NCBI GenBank assembly: GCA_020747065.1
Contig: JAGMVK010000006.1
Span: 1,302,001 to 1,366,000 of the forward strand
Reading direction: 5' to 3'
Length of the DNA: 64,000 bases
Source of the DNA: Cadophora sp. MPI-SDFR-AT-0126
Lineage: Eukaryota > Ascomycota > Leotiomycetes > Helotiales > Ploettnerulaceae
Both the position numbers and the translations under genes were made by a program. Position 1 is the first letter of the stretch, and each line of letters begins with the position of its first letter. Below the pieces are notes generated by a model. It did no database searches. It worked only from the letters and a program-made list of their open reading frames with translations, and was not told the DNA's origin. Positions 12,074-23,293 of this stretch are shown in pieces.

Positions 12074-14143
12074 TCACGCCACTTCATTACCTCCCTTCTC
12101 TCCACCATGCTTTCTCCCCTTTGCCAACAAATACCCAATCCAGCTCCCCTCAATAGTTCTATGCTCCTCCCCCATAATCCACACATTGCCCATCCCACAA
12201 CAAGCCACAACGCCCAACCACATAAACGCAGTGATTGCATAAAACGCCAACACCATCCCCCTCGTCGCCACCTCCTTAAAGAACGCCAACTGCTCCGGAG
12301 CAAGACCATGAATCGCAGCAATACTCTCGCTACTCGAAGAGCTGAAATCGATACCATGCTTCTGTAACGTGCTGTTGAAGATATTCAGCATGATGGTCGT
12401 GGCGAGTGTGCCGCCGAGTGTGTTGGCTAGCGCCATGAGAGAGACGACGTGGGAGATCTGAGTAGGGAAGTAGCCGATGCCGTGGAGAGTGCCGGGCATG
12501 AGGCGGATTCCTGTGCCGACGCCGGTGAGAGCAAGCATGCCGAAGATTAGGTGGAGGTTGCCGGTGTTGAGGGCGGAGGCGAGGACTGTTATTCCGAGGG
12601 GTTCGAGGATTGTGCCGAGGAGGAGGGGAGGTGCGGTTGCGCAGGGCCACTTGTTCATGGCGAACATGGCGAGGTAAGCTCCTCCTGGAAAGAAGTTGTT
12701 AATTTTAAGTTAGATTGTAAGAGCAGGATGCAAAGAGAGAATTGGCTGGGGGTCGGAAGTAGAAGAAGTAATCTTACCACCAAGGCCAGGCATGTAGTAT
12801 ACGACATTCGTCCCAGAATCCGCAGCTGAGTACTCTTTGATGAGACTAAAGTACAAAGCGACGAAGTAGAGGACGGCATACATTGCCATACCCGTGACGA
12901 GATTGATATAGATTAGTAGTCCGACGTTGCGTCGAATGAGCAATTTGACGGGTATCATAGCCTTCTTCGTGGGAGCGCGGTTAGAGAGCTTGTTACCGGG
13001 AAGGAGAAGATATTCCCAGGCTGCGAAAGCAATCAGAAGAGCCACACCGATGACAAGTGGAGCAATGATCCTAACATCTTCCCAAGGATAATAAGATCCT
13101 GCCCAGGTAAGAGCAAGCACGAAAAGACCCATGCCGAAGAGGAAGAGGAGCTGGCCACCAAGATCGATCGTTGAAAGTCTCGCTACAAGGGTCTGCGAGA
13201 GTGCTGAATCGGGGACACCATCTGCGCGGGTAATCTCCTGTGGTCCCAGGAGCTCTGAACGGAGTACGAGGTGTGCGAGAACGATGCCGATAACACCAAT
13301 AGGAATGTTAATTATGAAACACCATCTCCACGATATTTGCGTCAAATTTGCTCCAATGACTGGTCCAATACTGTATCCTATCCCGGCTACAACGGTGAAA
13401 ACCGTGTTGTTCGAGGCATTCTCTTTCAAGTTGACTTTGTCGGCGAGAATAACTTTCGTGACGATAAGGAGACCTGCACAGCCTATACCTTGGAGTGCTC
13501 GTCCGACGAGAAACATGACAAATGCTGAAGTGGGAGCTGCGGCACAGAGAGTACTGCCGAGTAGCATCGTAATTGCGGAGGACTGGATTGCCGCGTATCG
13601 TCCGAACACATCGGCAAATTGGCCCCAGATTGGGATGAATGTTGCATTTGTGAGATTGTACGATGAGATGATCCAATTCAATTGAGAGAGTTGATCTGTG
13701 TGGAGTCAGTCATGTGAAGCAAGGACTAGATCTGGGAACTGACTGAAATCGGATGCAATAAAGCCTGCAGCACCAGCGATGAGTGTAGTATCCAAAGCTT
13801 GAACCATGAAAGGAAAGCACAGTCCTATCATGAGCTTCCATCGGTATCTTGTCATCGCCTTCTTCGTTTCCTTGCAAACAATGCATTCATCTGAAAGTGG
13901 AGCTCTATCACGCTCATCGGTAATTTGGCATCCGCATTCGTCTTGTTGAGCCTCTTGACTGGTTACCAAGCCCTCTCTGGTCGCCCCTCTCCCAGAATGA
14001 CTGAAGTTGTCAAGTTCGAAGAAGCCCTCTGAAATATTGCTGACTATCCTCCGATGCTCGCAAGGCTGACTGAGTTTTGACGTGGTTGGGGATTCGTCCT
14101 TACTCCTGTTCGTGATGAACTTCTTGTACAGATAGAACGCCAT
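12074..14143 (-). CDS. MFS multidrug or metabolite exporter, DHA2-like, about 14 TM segments
   Basis: Three exons on the minus strand: 14143-13744, 13695-12778 and 12684-12074, giving 642 residues. The introns are 48 bp (GTCAGT...CACAG) and 93 bp (GTAAGA...TCCAG), and both preserve the frame. Residues 1-85 are a hydrophilic cytosolic tail. The first TM carries FMVQALDTTLIAGA. Then come the exon-spanning ASDFNQLSQLNWIISSYNLT, the motif-A loop GQFADVFGR, LVGRALQGIGCAG, and a motif-C-like GYSIGPVIGANLT before SWRWCFIINIPIG. The latter half has the extra two segments expected of 14-TM drug:H+ antiporters. It probably exports a toxic or secondary metabolite at the plasma membrane; the substrate is not deducible. 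It diverges from a Zn2Cys6 regulator across about 0.8 kb, the usual arrangement for a pump controlled by its neighbour. Confidence 0.9.
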
Positions 14144-14956
14144 CTTAGTGGATTGAATAAAAGTGGCAGGAAAACGGTGCAGCTGATGAAAACAGAAACG
14201 CAGTATGGTACAATTATGAAGATAGGAGGCTGAACATTGTAGACATCGGGATACTTATGTACTGTTCGACACGACAAAACTTGTCAACGAGAATTTCGTA
14301 TACATTTGCGTCAACTGCACCGCGAGAACTGTCTAGAAAAGGAAATTTGGGAGGTAGCAATCTTGACATCTTGAAAAATTCAGCCAGCTTCACGCAAAAT
14401 CCCAGACTGGTGTACTTCGATCACAATATATCCACCGTGGAGGCGGCTGAGCTCCAAGAAAATTCTCCTATAGGACGGTTCGGCCAGCATGGCTGTTTTC
14501 AGTTAGACAGTGTAGCAAGGCTGAGAGATTGAGATATCTGCTTCGACCCATAAATATGTGAGGAGAAAGCCTTCCAGTGAACAAAAGAGATGAAGACGTT
14601 GGGATCCATTAGTAAGCAACGAACTGGTAGCCCATGTTTGGCTTAGTGCCTCCCGATAAGACGGGACAACTGAGCCGAGCGGCACAGCATCGTTTGCTGG
14701 AATGCATCGAACTTGAACTTGTATCAACTTCTCAAGTTCCCCCTTTGGGAAAGGACTTTGCGATCAATCAAATTTCATGTCTGGGTCATCGATGACGAGG
14801 TAGATAGATCTCTGGAGGTCTCTAGTCAGCAGTTGCCTCTTCTGTACGATAGCGACCCCTTATCCTGCAACCCTCCATACAGGAACCCTTAGGAGCCCTG
14901 ACCCCGCATACGACGAGAACCTCCTCGATTCGCATCCTCTGGCGACCCTATGAAGA
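14144..14956. promoter_or_regulatory. Shared divergent promoter region of MFS pump and Zn2Cys6 regulator
   Basis: 813 bp lie between the two divergent ATGs, with no supported coding frame. The region includes CCG/CGG half-sites of the kind bound by binuclear zinc clusters: GCCGAGCGGC at 14674-14683 (an everted CCG-N2-CGG) and a direct CGGTTCGG near 14476. Bidirectional control by the neighbouring regulator is an inference from layout. Confidence 0.5.
14674..14683. promoter_or_regulatory. Candidate binuclear zinc cluster site, CCG-N2-CGG
   Basis: The ten bases GCCGAGCGGC form an inverted GCCG/CGGC pair with a two-base spacer, about 275 bp upstream of the regulator ATG and 530 bp upstream of the pump ATG. 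Such everted CGG pairs are a common target class of Zn2Cys6 proteins. One copy could occur by chance. Confidence 0.25.
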
Positions 14957-16843
14957 ATGGTCTTCTGTGGCAAGCCCAGTGGTGGCTGTCACGCCTGTCG
15001 GGAACGAAAGACTAAGTGTGATCAAGTTCCTGAGGGATGTACCCAGTGTAAAAGGGCGAAACGGAAATGTCCCGGCTACCGATCTCCTGGAGACTTGATA
15101 TTCCGCAACGAGAGTACCAATGTGATCCGAAAGTTCAAGGCTAAAGAAGCTAGAGACAAGAAGGCCGCCTCTTTGAAAGCCTCTCCGCCTCAGTCAGTAT
15201 CGTCTGGATCCTCATCACCGCCAGATGATGATGGCTGGGACGACGTCTCGAACAGCTCACTTGACATCATCCAGCGAGTGGATGCACCGCTGTCGGTCTT
15301 CTCTCTCGCCCCCACCATTGAGGAACGAGCTACTGGTTTCTTTGTTGCCAATTTTGTCCTTGGAATGTCTGGTCCTTCGAAAGGATATCTCGACTATTTG
15401 ACCGACGTGACTCGCACTCAAGTTCTTGATGACGGTCTTCTCTCTAGCAGTATGTGTCATCCCTAGCAAAATATCGATGTACTTTGATTATTGCCAGAAC
15501 ATTGTGTCCCATCGAATCTTTAATCTATTCACCTACACAAGACAAGAAGCCATGCTGATCTGTTCTAGTGAGAGCCGTCGGGATGGCTGGCTATGCACAC
15601 TCGGTCCATGCTCCACATCTCCTCAACGATGCTCGTTACCAGTACTATCGAGCACTGCAGTCGACGAATGCTGCTCTTCGTGATCCTGTTGGTGTCAAGA
15701 AAGACACTACACTCCTGTCCATAATGATCCTTGGCATCGTAAGTGAACCTTGTCTTTGCCTCCCAGATCAAGCTAGGCTATTCAAGACCCAAGTTCTCCT
15801 CTTCAGACACCTTCTCGTCTCCTGTATCATCATTGCACTCGTAATATCCTTCTAGAACGGCAGTACTGATCCAAGTTGCTCCACAGTACGAAGCTATCAC
15901 TGGCAGCAGGCAGTCCTCACTCAAAGACTGGGCTCAGCACATCAACGGTGCTGCTGCAGTAATTAAACTCCGGGGTCCAGAACAGATACGGACGCCTGCC
16001 GGTCGTCGAATGATGCTCACAGTAACCTCCAGTCTGCTAATTACCTGCCTCTACAGAGCTGTCCCTCTGCCAAAACATATGCAAGAGTATATGGAAGAAG
16101 CACTTCGGGTTGTGGAGACCCCAGATCCAGCTTTCAAAATCCAAGAGATCATGATGCGCTTCGCAACCCTGCGCTCAGATATAGTGTATAAACGCCTTGT
16201 AGATCCGTCGCAGATCCTCCATCAAGCTCTTGACCTGGACGCTGTTTTACTCAACATAAGCTCGGATCCTCCACCCGGCTGGGCATACGAAACTATTTAC
16301 ACTGACACAAATGCTGATATCGTGTACAATGGTCGGTATCATCTATATTATGATTACTGGATGGCCCAAATCTGGAACGCCTTGCGAACGTTGCGAGTTA
16401 TGTTGAATGAAACGATAAGAGGTGTCTTGCTGGCTGGTTTTAGCGCCAGGCCACCAGTCTTCACCGGCACGCAACATACAGCCCAGTTCCAGATCAGCAC
16501 TGACACCATCTACTCTCTCCAGGCCGACATCCTCTACAGTGTCCCTCAACATCTCAACATCTTCCCCGAGCCGGCTGGCTTCCGTGATCATGGCATAGCA
16601 TCCATCCGCTTGCACAAGCTCATGGATGAGTTCTCCACTGTGAGGATGTCGGGTGGTTCATTCCTGATCTGGCCGTTGTGGTTTGTGGGGGTTGTTGATG
16701 TAGCGACTGAGGAGATGAAGGGGTTTGTGGTAAGGAACTTGAAGAATATTGCTGTTACGATGGGTATTCAGCAGGCTGCTGTACTGGCAAAGGTTGTGGA
16801 AGATCAAAGCGAGATCAAGGAATGGAAGCAGGAGGATGACTGA
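14957..16843 (+). CDS. Zn(II)2Cys6 transcription factor with Fungal_trans_2 region
   Basis: Three exons: 14957-15449, 15569-15738 and 15887-16843, 539 residues. The introns are 119 bp (GTATGT...TCTAG) and 148 bp (GTAAGT...CACAG). The N-terminal cluster has cysteines 11, 14, 21, 28, 31 and 38 (CX2CX6CX6CX2CX6C), followed by a basic KFKAKEARDKK stretch and a Ser/Pro-rich linker. From about 165 onward the protein resembles the Fungal_trans_2 type: LLNDARYQYYRALQSTNAAL, DTTLLSIMILGIYEAITG and WAQHINGAAAVIKLRG are hallmark stretches. It should be a nuclear, sequence-specific regulator. Its divergent position suggests that it controls the adjacent MFS exporter, and possibly itself. Confidence 0.9.
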
Positions 16844-19437
16844 GTGACGGAGATGATACTCTCGGAATCATCAAGCGAGACCCTGAAGAAGGCGGGAGTA
16901 TAGACCTTTTAGGAAGGTTCTATGATTGGAGTCGATCTCGACCTGGTTTCAGGTTTCGTTAAAATACTCTCCAACCATTCAACACCAATGGCCAAGCAAC
17001 AATCTAAGCGCAGGTATTGGGATGTGATCGAAGCGAGGAATCGTGCGAAATGCGAAGGGCCGAAGATTCTTGCGACTCAAGCTTCTTGGCCAAATCGGGA
17101 ACCAGCAAAATCGATCTCTTGCAGAGGGTCGCAAAGCCGATTTTCCGCTGTCAAGAAGCCTGGTCAATTGAGGTTGGATGCATCAAACAGACAGTTTCGA
17201 ATTCTCCTTTCGAGCTTTTGTATTCACCCAATCTCCGGCCGCTATCGAGCCCAGCCAGGAGAATCACTCAACATTGCCGGGGCTTGATCTTGGACTGGTA
17301 GTCCCCTGGCGATTCGAGCCGCACAAAGGGCTTTCTGTAGTGTTGGCAGAGGGGTGTATCAGATATCTAGATGTCTCTCAGGTAGCTCCGGGTCATTGCC
17401 ATCGAAACGCGCTCATTCAGGTCTACACCTGGCCGTATATGCCAACAATCTCTTTAGCCGGATTGAAGACCAGGCAGCACAGCACACGTTCTTATTTTTG
17501 GCGCACGTCCGAATCACTTTATCTCACCTGTTAACCCAAATGCTCAACCGCGAACACCATATCAAGCTGTTGAGATGGCAGCTTCTCAGCATACGGGACG
17601 AGGACAAGTAATATAAGATCGGCCTCAAGATTTGAAACTTATGTCATGAAAATCAATATGTAATCCGATCCGAAGCTCCTTGCTATCTTCTCACGGTATT
17701 CCTCCCAATCACGGTCACAGGAAGGAAAGAGGCCTTCTCTCCCGAAAAGAATTGCCCTCAAGTATCGGACGCACTTCCTTCCCATGGGGCTTGTATCAGC
17801 TATGTATACTTCCCGGACATCTCCACGGATACGAAAACCATCGTGATGTGTAGATTCAGCCAATAAACCAGGTATGGGGGAAGGGTGGAGTGGGGCGGAG
17901 CGATGAAGTCTCCCGCCGTCAAAATTCAGAATAGTTCGCAAGCACAACAGAAGTGCCATGATACATCGATTATTGACAGAAATAGTACTGTATGGCCCAA
18001 CTTAGACGACTCTTTTGTAAGCAGTGATGAACAAATTCTAGTGCCTTTTCCCTTCCAAAATAACTCCCCTTTCACACCAACAGAAGTAATTGTTTCCTCC
18101 ACTCTCTCGCCTTCATAGTTCTCCTGTCAGTGACCATTCTTACAGGAGAGACAGATATCCATCCAATAAAATCCAAAAATCCCAAACTGCGGAAAGAAGA
18201 GGACCCTCTTTATCTCAGACTTCCTCTCGCCTCAACAGAATAAGACAATCGAATCTCTTCTACTCTCCTGCAGCGTTTTCATCCAGCCTACACGGCACTA
18301 TCCTCCCCTCCACCTTACTCTATCTTACCTTACCCGACTTTACTTGACCTTACGCTACTCTACCCTACCTACATACCATACCTACCATCCACCATCCGCC
18401 ATCCATCCAGCCAGCCCCGGATATCAAAGTTTTTTTCTCCGTCAACGACTTTTCGGTTCATAGAGCAGCCGAGCCGAGAATAGAAGGGAAAGGAAAGTTC
18501 CGTAACGCAATGAAACGCAACGCTGGCTGGTTGGTGGGCCAATGATGATTTTAGGGTTTTGATGGGGGGGGGGGGGGGGGGGGGGGGGGGGGTAGAGCGG
18601 ATTTCAAATTGAGGGTGAGGTTAGGATTGGGATTGAGGTTGAAGTTGAAGGCATGAGGGCGTTGGAAAGGAAAAAAGAAGGAAAGTGGAGGGAGTAGAGA
18701 GAGATACTCTGGAGTGCCAGGCGTGAAAGTGTCTAGCGGTAAACAAGGATTTGTGATGATTTAGTTTTGGAACTGTGAGGATTTAGGTAGGAACTGGCGA
18801 AACAAAGGGAATGGGATGGAGGACGAAATAAGTGGGCCGGAAATAAAGGGAGTGGAGGAAGTGAATGGAGTGCAGTGAGTAAGGTGACATGAGGTAAACA
18901 GAGTTTCAATAGTGAGGGAAATAAAAAGTTTGTTGGTGAGGTGTCTGTTTCAGGGTGAGGTTACAGTGCGGTATAGTGCAGTGCACTTTGGTATCCTGGA
19001 AGTTGATAGAACTGAGGAAGGGAATGCAAGAAAAGGGGAATAGTGCAGAGAAAAGTATCGTGAGATTGGATGATTGTGGCGAGATAGATGTTATACTGCA
19101 CTGCAACCTCGGCTGGGTATATAGAAAGAAACTGCAGCGGAAAGTGTGCTTCTCGTTACCGGAATTTCCTGGAAGAAGGCGGAAAGAATAATCGAAAGCG
19201 AGTCTGGTAGTATCGAACTGGTTTGGGTCTGGAGCTCCCAGTGGATGGATGGGGGGGAGGGGCGGTTGTGAGTGATATGGATTGATCTTAGAAGCAATAG
19301 GTAGGTGGCTGTTCTGACGAATAGATCGCTCAAAAATCCTGCCTTCCTACCTCATGATGCCGTGAAATACTCTGTCCTCTTCAGATCAATCCCAAGGGAA
19401 CTATACATTTACTGCACTTTGAATACATGATGAGATC
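16844..19437. other. Intergenic region with strand-composition flip and a G-run
   Basis: No confident gene. A 106-residue minus-strand frame at 17639-17959 (contains VREVYIADTSPMGRKCVRYL) has fair composition but no recognisable family and no supporting splice signals. From about 18080 to 18430 the plus strand is C/T-rich with CCTAC/CCATC-type short repeats. From about 18560 to 19200 it becomes G/A-rich, starting with a run of 29 G. Confidence 0.5.
18564..18592. repeat. Homopolymer of 29 G
   Basis: Twenty-nine consecutive guanines on the plus strand, in a region that contains no gene. Its length is likely to vary between isolates and is vulnerable to sequencing error. Confidence 0.9.
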
Positions 19438-20723
19438 TCAATCCCTACCCTCTCTAATCTCTCTGTCCTTAACATCATCTTCCACCGAAATCTGCCACGT
19501 CGTAGCAACTCTGATCTCCTGCAACTTCGCCTTCCTCGGCTCCTCCAGCACCGGACTCGGCCTCCCACCCTCAGCACTCCCTTTCCCTTTCGACCCAGTG
19601 CTAGAACTAGGGAAAACCTCCATAGCAATAACTCCCGACCCCTCTTTCCCCTCCGATATCAGATCCTCATCACTGCCCCAACGACTAGGTCTCCGTCCGC
19701 CGCCAGCGGTAGGCGTCTTGGTTAGATTGTTGCGATTCTCGTAGGTGAGGGGCTGGACTTTGTATTTTGATTTCTTGTAGCCGCGGTCTTGCAGGAGGGA
19801 GACGAGGACTAGCGCGTTGGATGTGAATGTTGCGAGGAGCATGTCGAAGGAGGCGACGAGCGAGCGGAACGGTTGTTGGCCTCGGTATTCGATTACGCGG
19901 GGGAGTTGGTATAGGGTTAGTGCGATGCTGAGGATGGGAAGGCTAAGGCGGAGCATGATGGAGATTTTTCTGCGGTACGTCAGTAATTTGAGGTTGGCTG
20001 GGGAGAGGCAGGGTGCGTACTGAGCTTGAGGCAGACGTGATCTGACAATCATGGGGACAGGAAAAATAATGATGGCAAGGTTGGTGACGATGTTGAGTAT
20101 TCCAGTTGTGAAGAGGTGGGCGTAGCCTTGTCGGCATTGTGGCCCTGGGTCTGGTGTTACTTGCCAGTAATGAGAGAATGGTTGACAAGCGCCCAGGTCA
20201 CTGATGACTGTTGCGATGAATGTTACACCGAGGAAGATGTGAAGGTAACGCAGCATGCGTTGATGAGACCGCTGCCAGACAGATTCTGTGAGAGTCTGCA
20301 GAAACATGCTAGTGCTGTATTTGATTGCCCATAAACTGTGTCTGTTCAATATTTTTATTAAAAACTCAGCATAGAAACTTACTATGCAGCATAGAATATC
20401 CTGGAGATCAATACCAGTTGACTTCCAATCTCCCTGTCGTGAATGCTCTTCGCTGATAATCCATCAGTCTTGGTGTTGTTGGTTCCATACACAAGTACGA
20501 CGTGAGTGAAAGCCATTCGAATAAGAAGTGGCACGATGGCCAGAACCATAATGCCATCTTCGAGAAAGACCTTCTCAGCTCGGACATATCGACCACAGAA
20601 ACGAAGAATGATGACTGCTACAGCATAGGCCGTACACCACCAAGAGACCAAGAGAGTCGGTTTGGTATCTCGAAATGTCTGAATGTCTGGAGCCTCACTT
20701 ACGAGGCGACGGAAGACTTCCAT
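19438..20723 (-). CDS. SAT4/rhodopsin-domain integral membrane protein, Pth11-like
   Basis: Three exons on the minus strand: 20723-20383, 20335-20021 and 19969-19438, 395 residues. The introns are 47 bp (GTAAGT...CACAG) and 51 bp (GTACGC...CGCAG). About seven hydrophobic segments fill residues 20-290. Family signatures are visible: an RYVRAEKVFLEDGIMVLA-type second segment, ISRIFYAAYLWAIKYS, ACQPFSHYWQV...QC in the extracellular loop, and GILNIVTNLAIIIFPVPMI. The C-terminal tail is Ser/Gly-rich and ends with TTWQISVEDD, like the short acidic end motif common in the family. Relatives include Pth11-type receptors used in surface sensing, but most members have no known ligand. It lacks the N-terminal CFEM domain of true Pth11. 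The role is inferred only as a plasma-membrane sensor-like protein. Confidence 0.85.
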
Positions 20724-23293
20724 GGTGACCTGGACTGGATGTGAAGTTCATGTGGGGAGGAGGGGGATCTCGAACTTTTCGTCCAGTTTTCGGGATGTTG
20801 AGGAGGCCAGCAAATTTCTAGGAAGTCTGATTTTGGCTAAAGAGCCCTTCCTTGTATGCAGGCCCAAATGCAGGTACGGTCTCTCGTCAGCTTTATTGCA
20901 CGACCATTCGGTAGGGTAGTAATATTGCTGACATCGGCTACCCAATTCCGGTAATGGGAGGGATAAAGGGGAAGAATATTAAACCTCGGACTTGATATGC
21001 CAATGGGCGAGAGACGAGGTCGCTACCAAGGAGAGAGGACACGGCATGAATGAGGGAGAGTGATTGAAACTGAACAAGGAGACTACAAACCAGAAATGGA
21101 GAAACACGGTTCCTGGCCCCCCCAGCCGTGCTTATGGTTCAAGCTTCAGACTATTCTCAGGAGAGAAGGCTAGAAGTGGACAATCATTCGACCAAGACAT
21201 AGCAGGGCGCGGCCTGCTGAGAGCCAATTGCCCGCCAGGTCAGGCATGGCAAAAGTACGAGCTGAACGGGGGGATCTCATGGGAACCATGGGAAGGAGCG
21301 TGAAAGGTTACCCCTAGGAGTTAGAGGAGCATCATTTGGCCCTGCCAAGATGGCCATCCACGTGGGAATTTCGAGCATTGAATGCAGAACAGCCAAAGCC
21401 CGACCCACTTCCTAGGCTGGGGGATGGCGAAGTAGCGTAGCCATATGGAAAAAAGGCATGAGAGATTGATGCAGGAGAAGGTTGAAGATGCGCCGCGAAG
21501 CGAGAAACCAGGACAGGGGACAACACCAAAGCCAGTTGGAACCGTGGAGCCGCTGGGCGGGTGCGCTATAGCTTCGTACGGACCAGCTGCGCTATTCGGC
21601 CTAGCCCTATCTACCGCCCGCGCCTGTTAGTCGACCAATTGACATGTGTAAACAGACAGCAAGACAAATAACGTTTGGTCTGCAACCCCCTTTTTTCTGA
21701 TATTCTCCGCAAGGGAGGCTCGCAGACCACCAACCAGCCCATACGGAGCCGTTCATTTGGGATTTTCTTATCACCTTCCCCATCCGGACGCATATCAAGT
21801 AGGGGAAGCAAGAGGAGGAAGCTCGGTCCTCACCTGTCATTCGCGGCAGCAACCTTCGGCCGTTGGGATATCGGATCACGCACGACACAGCAGTAAGTTG
21901 GACTGTTGGATTATTGGATTGTTGGATTTGAGTTATTTCCTGTGTTGGAGTGTGATGTGACATGATACAACAGATTATTGGCCTGGGACATTCGTGGATC
22001 ATCAAAGAATGATCCGTAACCTTGTGCTTCCTTCTTTTCCTCCTTCGTATAAGCGATCGTATCGAAGCCAGTCGGACCATCTCATCTCATCGCTCACCGA
22101 GTCCTCGAGGCTGCGCATGGGATGTGATACAGTACAACATGACTTAGCGTCGAATCGGCTGGACTATTCTCTTTCTTCAACAGAGAAAGCAATTTCATAT
22201 GAGCTATGTCGCCATATTGGGCGGCCAAGGGCTCAGCGCATTGAGCACCAGTAGACGCGTGAGGGCCAGGGGTTCTGATCTTTGACAGCGCTGATCGGGG
22301 TCGTGAGATGCAGCCATTGCTCATCCAACGAACGGGACTGTCGGATCACGATCGCGATTGTGATGATTAGCCTGTCTGCCTGTCGTGCCTATGTTGAGCT
22401 GAATGCAGTGGACAGAATAGACGAGTGAGGGATTCGAGGACTCGAGGTTCGATTTGATTTGTGAGACGTCGTTGATGCTGATGCCGATGTTCCTCTTTTT
22501 TTTCTACTGCTGTGCTGTGGTCTGGGCGAGTCTGCGCCACCAAGTCGCTTTCCGCTTCTACGCCCGATTCTACTCGGCACATCTTGGACGACCATCACAT
22601 CCCATTCGACAGCGCAATTAACGTTTGATCGCTGTGCCCCTGACGATGCCGAGGGACATCATATCATATCATAACGGTTGACTTTACCAACGCAGCGGGC
22701 TTGCAGCTTCAAGTCAAGACAAGTTCTCGCTTTCCCCTGCTCGTCTTCTTCATGCCTTCAAACCCTCCCCGAGCGTCCCTCCACAACTTGCATTCCAGCC
22801 CGGTTGTGCAACATTAACACCCCACCACACCCACTCACTGCACTGACTCTAACTAAACTGAACTGAACTAAACAAAAGAACCCTGAAACCCCTCATTACC
22901 GCATGTCCGGTGGGCCTGGGATGAGCTTAATGCTTGCTCGCTTTCTTATCTCGAATCAATTCTTCCTGCAGACTGCGGTTCGGCCATACTCCCAGCTTGT
23001 GCGATGTAGTGTGATACAACAGTGACGCGGAGAGAGCACATGTCCACTGCTCCATAATTATTAAACACTCCATCCATTCCATTCCACTCCACTCCACTCC
23101 ACTCCCTACATTTTAGCTCGGTCCCCAACCAGGAGCCGAGAACGGTCGAGGACGGTCAGCTTATGGACTTGTACCCGCTTGGCAAATCTCGAGTCCGGTC
23201 CATTCAACTGCACCTCTTCAACCTCTTCCAAACATCCATGCCCGCGACAAACAATACATACAGGATTCGCTCTCAACCTCCTCACCAACGCAG
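20724..23293. other. Intergenic region upstream of divergent SAT4 and permease genes
   Basis: Between two divergent genes; it presumably carries both promoters. The open frames are short shadows without domains. The last 600 bp before the permease are C/T-rich and include an ACTCC/ATTCC pentamer array at 23076-23105. Nothing else is recognisable. Confidence 0.5.
23076..23105. repeat. Pentamer repeat (ATTCC)2(ACTCC)4
   Basis: Two ATTCC units followed by four ACTCC units, head to tail, about 190 bp before the start codon of the amino acid permease, in its likely 5' leader. Confidence 0.85.

Noticed and set aside
13131..13685. Long antisense frame over the MFS gene
   Set aside because: It mirrors codon structure of the exporter exon; the exporter strand has clear motifs and splice sites.
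12074..20723. Secondary metabolite cluster (regulator, pump and membrane protein together)
   Set aside because: No polyketide synthase, peptide synthetase, terpene cyclase, P450 or other tailoring enzyme is present; the SAT4 protein is separated by 2.6 kb of unrelated DNA.
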